From positions 297,298 through 361,297 of the forward strand of contig NZ_BSTJ01000013.1 in the NCBI RefSeq assembly GCF_030269445.1: a DNA stretch of 64,000 nt. Direction: 5' to 3'. Below are positions 16,803 to 25,058 of the stretch, piece after piece. How positions within the stretch are numbered: position 1 is the first letter of the stretch; every line of letters begins with the position of its first letter. The notes under the pieces are model-generated. The model was not told the DNA's origin, made no database searches, and saw nothing but the letters and a program-made list of their open reading frames with translations. Made by a program: the position numbers and the translations under genes. Source of the stretch: Actinoallomurus iriomotensis (GTDB taxonomy: Bacteria; Actinomycetota; Actinomycetes; Streptosporangiales; Streptosporangiaceae).

Positions 16803-18620
16803 ATGACTTTCGGCGACATGAACGACGGCGGCACCGATGTTCTGGTGGAATGTTGGATCGTGCGCAAAAGGTCGAATATCGAACCCGGAATGGAACTCGG
16901 CGGACGCTACCGCGTGGAGGAACCGATCGGGGCGGGCGGCATGGGGGACGTCTGGCGCGGCGTCGACCTGCGGCTGCGGCGACCGGTGGCGATCAAGATC
17001 CTGCCCGCCGACCTGGCGGCGGAGGAGTCGGCGGTCGAACGGTTCAGCCGGGAGGCGGAGACCACGGCGGCGCTCCAGCATCCGGGCATCACGGTGACGT
17101 TCGACATCGACGAGCACCGGGACGGCCAGGAGCGGCTGATCTTCCTGGTGATGGAGCTCCTCACCGGCCGTGACCTCGGCAGCTTCCTCGCGCGAGAACC
17201 CGGCGGAGTGCCGATCGAGATGGCGGTCTCGGTGACGGCGCAGGCGGCGGACGCGTTGGCGGCGGCGCACTCGCGCGGGATCGTCCACCGCGACATCAAA
17301 CCCGCGAACCTCTTCCTGCTCGACGACGGGCGGGTGAAGCTCTGCGACTTCGGCATCGCCCGGCTCAGCGACGCGACACAGCTCACCGCGGCCGGCAGTT
17401 TCATCGGCACGCCCCTGTACATGGCCCCCGAGCAGTTCCGCGGCGAGCGGCTCGACGCGCGCTCCGACCTTTACTCGCTCGGCTGTGTGTTGTACGAGCT
17501 GCTCGTCGGCGCGCCGCCGTTCGACGTGGCGGACAATCCCGCCGCGATCATGTACCGGCATCTCAACGAGACGCCGGCCCCTCCCCGGTCGCGTCGGCCC
17601 GACGTGCCGGACCATCTCGACCGGCTGACTCTCGACCTGCTCGCCAAGGACCCCGCCGCGCGGCCGCAGAGCGCCCCGGCGGTCGTCGCCGCCCTGCGCG
17701 GCCAGGCCGACCGGCGGCCCCCGGCCGCGCCGACGACCCCCGACTGGGCTCCGAATCATCGTTTCCCGAGTAACGCGGCGACCCGCCAGGACGAGCCGCC
17801 GGAGACCATCGGACACTCCCGGCCGAAGCGGGGGCGCCGCGCGGGCGTCATCGCCGGTCTCGGCGCCGCGGTCGTGGCGCTCGCCGCGGGCACGGCCGTC
17901 GCGCTGACGTGGGACGGCAAGCCGCCGCCCAGGCCCGGCCCCACCCCGACGAAGAGCGCCGCTGTTCAGACGCCGCGCGCGGAGAAGACGGGACCGTTGA
18001 TCGCCGGCTGGAAGACGACGCTCGCCCCGCAGTACGGGATCGCCTACGACGTGCCACCGACCTGGAAGGTGCAGAGTCCCGACTGGGTGACCTGGTTTCC
18101 GGACGCGAAGAAGAACATCCTCGCCGCGGAGAAGGCCGTCGCCGAGGTCGACCAGGGCAAGTGCACACGGGCCGATGCCGGTATCCGGGGTGGCGTGCTG
18201 TCCGCCCAGACGCCGTCAAAGGACCAGCTGGGCACTCTGCAGTACGCGGCCGCCGATGAGGCCCGCAAGTGGGCGAGCGCCGCCTACGGGGGAGCCGGCG
18301 CGCACCCCCGGCCGCCGACGGTCAGCACCGGCCAGGGCGGAAGCATCACGCTCAACGGCATCGACGCCGCGTACACCATCGTTTCGGTGACGACCGCCCC
18401 CGGCGGCGACGCCTGCACCCCACCGCACGCGATGGTGGAGACGATCGCCATGGCGTCGGTGCCGGGATCGTCGACCGGACCGACCTTCTTCACCGTCTTC
18501 GCGGACCGGAACGTCTCCGGGGAGGTCTCCAGCGAGGAGATCAAGAAGGTCATCGGCACCATTCGCCCGTACACCTGCCCGCCCGGTAAGAAGGCGCAGG
18601 ATGACAACCAGTGCCATTGA
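16803..18620 (+). CDS. Membrane Ser/Thr protein kinase with cysteine-containing ectodomain
   Basis: Hanks-type kinase, up to 605 residues. The true start is uncertain: ATG 16803 lacks a ribosome site, while GTG 16860 has GGTGGAA upstream and would still keep the whole kinase domain. Glycine loop GAGGMG at about 43-48, VAIK Lys65, HRD at 162-164, DFG at 182-184. A basic linker (PKRGRRAGV) precedes one membrane helix around residues 345-362. The ectodomain of about 220 residues has four cysteines and no PASTA motifs. It differs from the ectodomain of the other kinase. It is divergent from the Clp-N gene. Confidence 0.88.
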   Translation: MTFGDMNDGGTDVLVECWIVRKRSNIEPGMELGGRYRVEEPIGAGGMGDVWRGVDLRLRRPVAIKILPADLAAEESAVERFSREAETTAALQHPGITVTFDIDEHRDGQERLIFLVMELLTGRDLGSFLAREPGGVPIEMAVSVTAQAADALAAAHSRGIVHRDIKPANLFLLDDGRVKLCDFGIARLSDATQLTAAGSFIGTPLYMAPEQFRGERLDARSDLYSLGCVLYELLVGAPPFDVADNPAAIMYRHLNETPAPPRSRRPDVPDHLDRLTLDLLAKDPAARPQSAPAVVAALRGQADRRPPAAPTTPDWAPNHRFPSNAATRQDEPPETIGHSRPKRGRRAGVIAGLGAAVVALAAGTAVALTWDGKPPPRPGPTPTKSAAVQTPRAEKTGPLIAGWKTTLAPQYGIAYDVPPTWKVQSPDWVTWFPDAKKNILAAEKAVAEVDQGKCTRADAGIRGGVLSAQTPSKDQLGTLQYAAADEARKWASAAYGGAGAHPRPPTVSTGQGGSITLNGIDAAYTIVSVTTAPGGDACTPPHAMVETIAMASVPGSSTGPTFFTVFADRNVSGEVSSEEIKKVIGTIRPYTCPPGKKAQDDNQCH

Positions 18621-18716
18621 CGACCGTGCGGTGAGGCGGAAGAGGCGGCTCGCCGTGGCCGGGCGCGCCGTGGGGTAGTTTCGAACGCGGTTCGGAACAG
18701 TGCCACGGGAGGGCCG

Positions 18717-19577
18717 ATGACCTTCACATCCCCCGGTGACGTACGTGAGCGGCTCTCGTCCGTGGGCTATCTGCCCGACGACGCCATCGCGACGACGGTC
18801 TACCTGGCCGCGGCGTTGGGCAAGCCGCTGCTGGTCGAGGGGCCGGCCGGGGTGGGCAAGACGGAGCTGGCCAAGGCCGTCGCCGAGATCACGCGGGCCG
18901 GGCTCGTACGGCTCCAGTGCTACGAGGGCCTGGACGAGCCGCGCGCCCTGTACGAGTGGAACTACAAGAAGCAGCTCCTGCGCATCCAGGCCGCCGGTGA
19001 CCAGGACTGGAACGCCACTCACGACGACATCTTCACCGAGGAGTTCCTGCTCGAACGGCCGCTGCTGACCGCGATCCGGCGCGCCGACCCGACCGTGCTG
19101 CTGATCGACGAGACCGACAAGGCCGACGTCGAGGTCGAGGGCCTGCTCCTGGAGGTGCTGTCGGACTTCCAGGTGACCATCCCCGAGCTGGGCACGATCA
19201 CCGCCGTGCGCCGGCCGTTCGTCGTGTTGACCTCCAACGCCACCCGTGAGCTGTCCGAGGCGCTCAAGCGGCGCTGCCTGTACCTCCACCTCGACTATCC
19301 GAGCCCCGAACGCGAGCGCGACATCGTCAGGGTCCGCGTGCCCGGCATCGAGGACGCCCTCGCCGAACGCCTCGCGCAGGTCGTCGCCACGCTGCGCGCG
19401 CTGGAGCTGAAGAAGGCGCCCTCGATCGCCGAGACCATCGACTGGGCCCGTACGCTCCTCGCGCTCGGCCTGGACCACCTCGACGCGGACGCGATCAACG
19501 CCACCCTGGGAGTCGTCCTCAAGCACCACTCCGACCAGGAGCGCGCCCGCAAGGAACTCGATGGCTCTTCTCGATAG
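18717..19577 (+). CDS. MoxR-family AAA+ ATPase
   Basis: A 286-residue MoxR ATPase. Walker A GPAGVGKT at 43-50, Walker B VLLIDETDKAD around 127-137, then FVVLTSNATRELSEALKRRC carrying the sensor 1 and arginine finger region. MoxR proteins act as chaperone-like remodelers with VWA partners, often in metal-cofactor or envelope maturation. Here the stop codon lies 17 bases inside the next gene, which encodes a VWA protein, so the two are translationally coupled. It resembles the CoxD/NorQ side of the family. The client enzyme is not in the window. Confidence 0.9.
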   Translation: MTFTSPGDVRERLSSVGYLPDDAIATTVYLAAALGKPLLVEGPAGVGKTELAKAVAEITRAGLVRLQCYEGLDEPRALYEWNYKKQLLRIQAAGDQDWNATHDDIFTEEFLLERPLLTAIRRADPTVLLIDETDKADVEVEGLLLEVLSDFQVTIPELGTITAVRRPFVVLTSNATRELSEALKRRCLYLHLDYPSPERERDIVRVRVPGIEDALAERLAQVVATLRALELKKAPSIAETIDWARTLLALGLDHLDADAINATLGVVLKHHSDQERARKELDGSSR

Positions 19578-20907
19578 GCACATCGGTTTCGTCGCGGCGC
19601 TGCGCGAGGCGGGGCTGCCGGTCTCGCTCGCCGAGGGGCTCGACGCCGTCCACGCGCTGGAGGCGGTCGACCTGGGCGACCGGGCGTCGCTGCGTGCGGC
19701 GTACGCGGCCACGCTCGTCAAGCGTCCCGCGCACCGTGAGGCGTTCGACCTGCTCTTCGACCTGTGGTTCCCGGCGGTCATGGGCAGCACCGAGGAGGCG
19801 CGCGACCGGCCCGCGTACGGCGACCCGGAGCTGGCGCGGCTCCGCGACGAGCTCAGCGGCATCCTGCTGAGCGGCGACGATGAGGCCCTGCGCGCCTTCG
19901 CCCGCGGGGCCGTGGGCGCGTACGGGCGCGGCAACGGCGGGTCGGGGACATGGTTCTCCTACCAGGTGCTGCGGATCCTGTCGGCGGACACGCTCATGGC
20001 CGGGCTGCTGAACGCCGTGCTCGCCGAGCGCGGCGGCCTGGACGAGAAGGTCGCGCGGCGGACCTTCGCCCGGCGGATCGCCCGGTTCGAGGAGCTCGTC
20101 GGGCAGGACGTACGCCGCCGGATCGCCGAGGAGGGCGGCCTGGAGCGCGTCGCGCGAGCCAACGTGCGGCCGCCGCTCGAACAGGTCGACTTCCTGCGCG
20201 CCACCCGTGCCGACCTGGCCGCCCTGCGCCGGGAGATCCACCCGCTCGCGCGCCGTCTCGCCACGCGCCTCACCGTGCGCAACCGTCACGGGCGGCGCGG
20301 GCGCCTCGACTTCCGCCGTACGGTGCGGACCTCGCTGTCCACCGGCGGCGTGCCGCTGACCACGCACCACCGCCCGCGCCGTCCGCACAAGCCGGAGCTG
20401 GTCGTGCTCTGCGACGCGAGCGACTCCGTCTCCTCCTTCGCCCACTTCACGCTGTTGCTGACGTACGCGCTGCGCGAGCAGTTCGCCAAGGTGCGCGCGT
20501 TCGCGTTCATCGACGGGCTGGACGAGGTCACCCGGTTCTTCGCCCCCGGCGCCGACGTGGTCGAGGCGATCACCCGGATGACGAACGAGGCCGACATCGT
20601 CTGGGTGAGCGGGCACAGCGACTACGGGCGCGCGTTCGCGGTCTTCGAGGAGCGGTACGGCGACGCGGTCACGCCCAAGACGTCGTTGCTGATCCTCGGC
20701 GATGCCCGGACGAACTACCAGGATCCGGGCCTGGACACGGTCCGCCGGCTCATCGGGCGGGCCCGGCACGCGTACTGGCTCAACCCCGAGCCGGCCAGGG
20801 ACTGGGACTCCGGTGACTCCGCTGCCTCGGTGTACGCCGAGGTGTTGCCGATGCACGAGTGCCGGAACCTGACGCAGCTCGCGGAGTTCGTCGAGACGCT
20901 GGCCTGA
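19561..20907 (+). CDS. VWA domain protein (CoxE-like), partner of MoxR
   Basis: A 448-residue soluble protein with a C-terminal von Willebrand A domain. The MIDAS DxSxS motif is present in VVLCDASDSVSSF (about residues 281-293). The N-terminal 270 residues are helical and charged, matching CoxE/YehP-type proteins. It overlaps moxR by 17 bases. The usual role is to bring the MoxR ring to its client through metal-dependent protein binding. In carbon-monoxide dehydrogenase operons CoxD-CoxE mature the enzyme; no such operon is present here, so the pair probably serves another client. Confidence 0.88.
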   Translation: MALLDRHIGFVAALREAGLPVSLAEGLDAVHALEAVDLGDRASLRAAYAATLVKRPAHREAFDLLFDLWFPAVMGSTEEARDRPAYGDPELARLRDELSGILLSGDDEALRAFARGAVGAYGRGNGGSGTWFSYQVLRILSADTLMAGLLNAVLAERGGLDEKVARRTFARRIARFEELVGQDVRRRIAEEGGLERVARANVRPPLEQVDFLRATRADLAALRREIHPLARRLATRLTVRNRHGRRGRLDFRRTVRTSLSTGGVPLTTHHRPRRPHKPELVVLCDASDSVSSFAHFTLLLTYALREQFAKVRAFAFIDGLDEVTRFFAPGADVVEAITRMTNEADIVWVSGHSDYGRAFAVFEERYGDAVTPKTSLLILGDARTNYQDPGLDTVRRLIGRARHAYWLNPEPARDWDSGDSAASVYAEVLPMHECRNLTQLAEFVETLA

Positions 20908-20928
20908 TCCCGCCGCCGAGGACGGGGT

Positions 20929-22038
20929 ATGGCATGCGATATGGACCTTTCGTTCCTCAGGGCGCTGTATGACCGCCCGGGGCCGTTCGCGTCGGTCTAT
21001 CTCGACATGCGGCGTACGGAGGATCCGCGGGCCGTGGAGGTGCGCCGGCACGTCCAGTGCAAGGAACTGGCCGATCAGGGGGCCCCACCGGAGACGATCG
21101 CGGCGGTCGAACGCGTCGTTCGCGATGAGAAGGAGCGGCGGGAATCCGGTTGCCTGGCGGTGTTCGCGTGCGGCGGTGAGGTCGCGTACGCGGTGCTGCT
21201 GGACGGCCCGCCGCGTGAGGAAGTGGCCCGGTACGCGCCGCTGCCGCACGTCGTACCGCTGCTCGAACAGCGGGGGGAGCCGGTCTCCCGGCTCGTCGCC
21301 GTGGTCAACCGGCTGGGCGCGAACCTCACCTGCGTCGCGGCGGACGGCACCCGGTGGGGCGCCGTGGTGCCGCCGTCGGTGGAGGCCCCGGTGCACAAGC
21401 CGAAGGGCGGAGACATGTTCCGCCAGCCGCACGTGCAGCAGGCCGCGGAAGAGGCCTGGCGCGCCAACGCGAAGAAGACCGCGCGCGTGATCGACCAGAC
21501 CGTCGGCTCCTGCGGGTTCGAGCTCGTGGTGATCGCGGGCGACGTACGGGAGCGCGCCGCCGTACTGGAACAGCTGTCCGAACCCGTGCTCGCCCGCACC
21601 GTCGAGTCGCGCGCCGGCGGACCGGGCCTGGACGCCGACGTCGCCGAGACGGTACGGCGGACCCGGGCCGCGCGGATGACCTCCGCCGTGGAGCGCTTCA
21701 ACGAGCAACTGAGGAAGGGCCGCCGTGCCGTGGACGGCCTGCGGCCCGTCGTCGGCGCGCTCCGCAACGCCCAGGTCGCGAGCCTGCTGATCGACGGCCG
21801 CGCGGACGCCGGTACGCCGGTGTGGACGGGGCCGCGTTGCACCGACCTGGCGACCTCACCAGACGAACTGCGCGACCGCGGCGTGGCCGACCCGGTGCCG
21901 GACCGCGCGGACGCCGCCCTGGTGCGGGCGCTCGCCGGCACGGACGGCGAACTCCTGCTGATCACGCTGGACGACTGGCGCGCCTACCAGGGGCTGGGCG
22001 CCCTGCTGCGGTACGGGGACCGCGCCGCCGTCCCGTGA
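20929..22038 (+). CDS. Rv2629/Vms1-like release-factor-fold protein (baeRF2 type)
   Basis: A 369-residue protein that begins MDLSFLRALYDRPGPFASVYLDM after a short leader. It matches mycobacterial Rv2629-type proteins, a bacterial branch of the eRF1/Vms1 fold associated with peptidyl-tRNA release or ribosome hibernation. A central FVxxG-type strand VVIAGDVRERAAVLEQL and the following region LLIDGRADAGTPVWTGP are conserved with the second copy at 22260-23348. The C-terminus (LLLITLDDWRAYQGLGALLRYG) is typical. It follows the VWA gene by 21 bases and its stop overlaps the next small gene. Molecular role is inferred from the family. Confidence 0.78.
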   Translation: MACDMDLSFLRALYDRPGPFASVYLDMRRTEDPRAVEVRRHVQCKELADQGAPPETIAAVERVVRDEKERRESGCLAVFACGGEVAYAVLLDGPPREEVARYAPLPHVVPLLEQRGEPVSRLVAVVNRLGANLTCVAADGTRWGAVVPPSVEAPVHKPKGGDMFRQPHVQQAAEEAWRANAKKTARVIDQTVGSCGFELVVIAGDVRERAAVLEQLSEPVLARTVESRAGGPGLDADVAETVRRTRAARMTSAVERFNEQLRKGRRAVDGLRPVVGALRNAQVASLLIDGRADAGTPVWTGPRCTDLATSPDELRDRGVADPVPDRADAALVRALAGTDGELLLITLDDWRAYQGLGALLRYGDRAAVP

Positions 22039-22211
22039 GACGCCGCAGGCGGATCTACCTGACGCTGATGGGGATCTGCGGCCTGCTCTACCTGATCTCC
22101 TGGACGGTCGTCGCGCCGTTCTCGCGGGTGTGGGCGGTGGCGCTGTCGGCGGTGGCGTCGATCCTCCCTCTCGTCGCGGTGATCATCGCCAACCGCGACG
22201 GGACGACCTGA
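22035..22211 (+). CDS. DUF3099 small membrane protein
   Basis: A 58-residue protein from GTG 22035, overlapping the preceding stop codon as GTGA. It starts with five arginines and has two membrane helices separated by a short loop (LTLMGICGLLYLISWTVV, then VWAVALSAVASILPLVAVII), ending IANRDGTT. Size and layout match DUF3099, a widespread actinobacterial family of unknown function. Coupling to the release-factor-like gene suggests coexpression. It ends directly at the long terminator hairpin. Confidence 0.75.
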   Translation: MRRRRRIYLTLMGICGLLYLISWTVVAPFSRVWAVALSAVASILPLVAVIIANRDGTT

Positions 22212-22255
22212 CCGCCGGCCGGCGCCCGCGAGCACCTGCGGGCGCCGGCCGGCGG
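22212..22255. terminator. Perfect 18-bp bidirectional terminator hairpin
   Basis: Arms 22212-22229 and 22238-22255 are perfectly complementary around an 8-nt loop (GAGCACCT). The hairpin starts at the base after the DUF3099 stop and ends 4 bases before the convergent gene's stop, so it can serve both directions. Confidence 0.75.
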
Positions 22256-22259
22256 CGGC

Positions 22260-23348
22260 TCAGGCGGCGAAGCGCAGGACGGCGCCGATGCCGTGTTCCA
22301 GCGGCGGCCCCTCCTCGGACAGGACGACGATCTCCGCGCCGGTCTGCGCCAGCGCGCGGGCCAGGACGGCGTCGGCCCGGTCCTGCTCCGGCTCGGCGAT
22401 GTTCACCGCACGCAGGTCCGCGGCGGAGGCGGCCACGTCGGTCGGCGCCGGGCCGAACCACAGGCGGTCGGTGGACTCTGGATGATCTTCGATGACGAGC
22501 GTGTCGACCTGGGCGCGGCGCAGCGCCTCGGTCACGGCGGTCAGGCCGGTGACCGCGCGGCCGCCCTCGCCGCGCTCCCGCTCGAAGCGTTCGACCCGGC
22601 CGGTCAGGTTCTCCGTCTCGGCCAGCTCGACGGCGCGCTCCACCTCTTCGGCCAGCGGCGCGCCCTCCGCGTGGCGGGACTCCACCGTGCGGGCGAGCAC
22701 GGGTTTGGACAGCTCGTCCAGCACCGCGCTGCGCGCCTGCGGGTCGCCGGCCAGGACGATCACCGCCGCCTTCTCGCGGGTGGCCTGCTCATCGACCGTA
22801 CGGGCGACGGCCTTGGCGTTGGCGCGCCAGGTGTCCTCGGCCGCGCGCTGCATCCGTGACTGGTTGAGGTCGCCGCCGTGGGGCTTGCGGATCGGGAACT
22901 CGTTCTCGGGCCGGACCTCGGTGGTCCGGCGCGTCCGGTCGCGGCCCACCCGGGTGATCTCGGCGCCCTGCCGGTCGGCCACGACGACCAGGTACGGAAG
23001 CGGCTCGGGCCCACCGGCGAGCAGCGGCATGACGTGGGGGAGCGGCCCGTAGTGCACCTGCTCGGCGACGGGCGGCGCGTCCCGTACGTCGGACAGGACC
23101 ACGCCCGCGTCCGTGGCGAACGCCGCGAGCCCGCCGGAGGTCCGGCGCTCGTCGTGCTCACGCACCAGGTCGTCGAGGGCGGCCAGGGCCTCCCGTGGAG
23201 CGCCGTCGGCGGCCGCCTTCTCCCGCAGCGCGCGCCAGCGCAGCTCGATGAGCTTGGACGAGTCCTCGGCCGTCCGCGTCATGTCCAGGTAGATCGACAC
23301 GTAGGGGCCAGGCCGTTCGTACAGCGGTCGGAGAAAGGAAAGGTCCAT
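22260..23348 (-). CDS. Second Rv2629/Vms1-like release-factor-fold protein
   Basis: A 362-residue paralogue of the protein at 20929-22038. It begins MDLSFLRPLYERPGPYVSIYLDMTRT, and both share the central VLAGDPQARSAVLDELSKPVLARTVESRHA-like strand and the following region. The start at 23348 was chosen by this match; the frame is open upstream without homologous content. The two genes are convergent, with a shared terminator. Function is presumed in translation stress or hibernation by analogy with Rv2629, not shown by sequence. Confidence 0.8.
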   Translation of the reverse strand: MDLSFLRPLYERPGPYVSIYLDMTRTAEDSSKLIELRWRALREKAAADGAPREALAALDDLVREHDERRTSGGLAAFATDAGVVLSDVRDAPPVAEQVHYGPLPHVMPLLAGGPEPLPYLVVVADRQGAEITRVGRDRTRRTTEVRPENEFPIRKPHGGDLNQSRMQRAAEDTWRANAKAVARTVDEQATREKAAVIVLAGDPQARSAVLDELSKPVLARTVESRHAEGAPLAEEVERAVELAETENLTGRVERFERERGEGGRAVTGLTAVTEALRRAQVDTLVIEDHPESTDRLWFGPAPTDVAASAADLRAVNIAEPEQDRADAVLARALAQTGAEIVVLSEEGPPLEHGIGAVLRFAA

Positions 23349-23445
23349 GGGGCTCGCCGTTACCCGCTCCTGCCGGGCCAAACATGGGCGCCCGCGCGAC
23401 ATCGGCCGGGGGGTTACCGGGTCCGCGCCCGGGTAGGCGACCGAC

Positions 23446-24108
23446 ATGGCAGACGCGGTGATCTTCGATGTGGACGGCACGCTGGTCGACACCAACTACC
23501 TGCACGCGGTGTGCTGGTGGGAGGCGTTCCGGCAGCACGGGCACGGCGTGGACATGGCCGACGTCCACGGCGCGATCGGCATGGGGTCGGACAAGCTCCT
23601 CGACCACCTGCTGCCGGACGATCGCGACCGTGACGCCGACGACGACATGAGAGCCGCCCACCGGTCGCTGTACGCCACGTTCTGGCCCCGCCTGCGCGCC
23701 TTCGACGGCGCGGCCGACCTCCTGCGCGCCTGCGCCGGGCGCGGCATGAAGGTGGTCCTGGCCAGCTCCGCCGCCGCGAGCGAACTCGCGGCGCTGCGTG
23801 CCGCGCTCGACGCCGACGACGCGATCAGCGCCGCCACGTCGTCCAGCGAGGCGGACGAGAGCAAGCCCGCGCCCGACATCGTGTCCATCGCCCTCGAACG
23901 CGCCGGCGTGGAGCCCACGCGCGCGGTGTTCGTCGGCGACACGATCTGGGACGTGCACGCCTGCCGCAAGGCCGGTGTCGTCTGCGTCGCCGTCCGCACC
24001 GGCGGCATCTGCACCGAGGACCTCCGCGAGGCGGGCGCGGTGGAGGTCTACGAGAGCACCGCCGACCTCCTGCGCAACCTCGACCACAGCCCCCTCGCCG
24101 CCTCCTGA
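23446..24108 (+). CDS. HAD-superfamily phosphatase (phosphoglycolate phosphatase-like)
   Basis: A 220-residue cytoplasmic hydrolase. Motif I is DVDGTLVD (nucleophile Asp8, acid Asp10), motif II VVLASSAAASE, motif III Lys in SSEADESKPAPDIV, motif IV VFVGDTIWDVHAC. The helical cap is inserted after motif I, as in phosphoglycolate phosphatase and beta-phosphoglucomutase. Substrate cannot be named. It is divergent from the Rv2629-like gene across about 100 bases and stands alone. Confidence 0.88.
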   Translation: MADAVIFDVDGTLVDTNYLHAVCWWEAFRQHGHGVDMADVHGAIGMGSDKLLDHLLPDDRDRDADDDMRAAHRSLYATFWPRLRAFDGAADLLRACAGRGMKVVLASSAAASELAALRAALDADDAISAATSSSEADESKPAPDIVSIALERAGVEPTRAVFVGDTIWDVHACRKAGVVCVAVRTGGICTEDLREAGAVEVYESTADLLRNLDHSPLAAS

Positions 24109-24220
24109 GCGGGCGGCCCGGAAAGATCTCCGTCTCACCCTTCCCGCGAGCCACGCTTTCCACCCTCTTACCCATGTGAGCCACGGCCACCGGGCCGGGC
24201 CAGAGGAGAAGAGGACCCGA

Positions 24221-24436
24221 ATGGAACCGGTGGCGGTGGTGACGGCGACGGCGCCGTTGCTCGGCGGCCTGCTCTCCGCGGCAGGCGCCTGTCTGCGCGG
24301 ACGATCCCGGCGGCTGTCGCGGCGGGACCTGGGAGCGCTTCCGCCGGGCAGCCGCGTGATCGACCTCGGCGGTCGCGGCCTGGTGGTCGAGATCGGCGAC
24401 CCGGCGCGCCCCTCGTCCCCCGCGGGCGATGAGTGA
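24221..24436 (+). CDS. Small membrane protein upstream of ECF sigma factor
   Basis: A 71-residue protein from ATG 24221, with a strong ribosome site (GAGGAGAAGAGG) a few bases upstream. Residues 3-24 form one hydrophobic segment. The rest is arginine-rich then acidic and ends PAGDE. Its stop overlaps the sigma-factor start by 8 bases. The placement before an ECF sigma gene is where small anti-sigma or membrane sensors occur, but it has no zinc-binding HxxxCxxC motif and the family is not recognised. Confidence 0.6.
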   Translation: MEPVAVVTATAPLLGGLLSAAGACLRGRSRRLSRRDLGALPPGSRVIDLGGRGLVVEIGDPARPSSPAGDE

Positions 24437-25058
24437 TGGCGAAGGCGGGGCTGCCGGTGTCCACGACGGGCCGGATCCGGCCACCGGTGACGCCCGCGCC
24501 GCGCCTGCCGTCAGCATGGACCCGATGCGGCAGGGCTTCATGGACTTCTTCGACGCCGAGTACCACCAGGTGGTGCGGTTCCTGATGCTGAACGGCGCCG
24601 GCCGGTGGGAGGCCGAGGACGCGGCGCAGCAGGCGTTCACCCGCGGTTGGATCAAGGTGAGGCGCGCGCAGTGGCCGCTGATCGACAGTCCACGCGCCTG
24701 GATCCGCGCGGTCGCGCTCAACGAGTTCCGGACCCAGCGGAGGAACCCCGCACCCACCGACCGGCGGCCCGAGAAGGCCGGGTCCGGTCCGGGGCACGCC
24801 GAGCTGACCGGTCAGGCCCTGGACGTGGTGTCCGCGCTCAACCGAGTGGAGGACGAGAACGCCCGTGCGGTGGTGGCCCTCGACCTGGACGACATCCCCG
24901 GGCCGGAGATCGCGGCCATGCTGGGAGTCACCGAGCAGAAGGTACGCGACCTGCGGAAGAAGGCCCGCCGTACGCTCAAGCGGCACCTGTCTCCGCCGGG
25001 CCGGCCCTCGGCGGAGACGGCCCGGCCGGGCGGCGTCGAGGGGAGGGACGGGCGATGA
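24429..25058 (+). CDS. ECF-type RNA polymerase sigma factor
   Basis: A 209-residue sigma-70 family protein. Region 2 spans about residues 38-100 (FDAEYHQVVRFLMLNGAGRW, EDAAQQAFTRGWIKVRRA) and region 4 about 135-190 (ALDLDDIPGPEIAAMLGVTE, KVRDLRKKARRTLKRHL). The N-terminal 30 residues and C-terminal tail are low complexity. The start overlaps the upstream small gene, and the TGA stop overlaps the ATG of the next gene (ATGA), so all three are coupled. No zinc-binding anti-sigma is seen. Confidence 0.87.
   Translation: MSDGEGGAAGVHDGPDPATGDARAAPAVSMDPMRQGFMDFFDAEYHQVVRFLMLNGAGRWEAEDAAQQAFTRGWIKVRRAQWPLIDSPRAWIRAVALNEFRTQRRNPAPTDRRPEKAGSGPGHAELTGQALDVVSALNRVEDENARAVVALDLDDIPGPEIAAMLGVTEQKVRDLRKKARRTLKRHLSPPGRPSAETARPGGVEGRDGR

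Noticed and set aside
19519..21708. A 729-codon minus-strand frame opposite the VWA and Rv2629-like genes.
   Set aside because: Antisense to well-supported genes, repetitive Arg/Val/Leu-rich translation.
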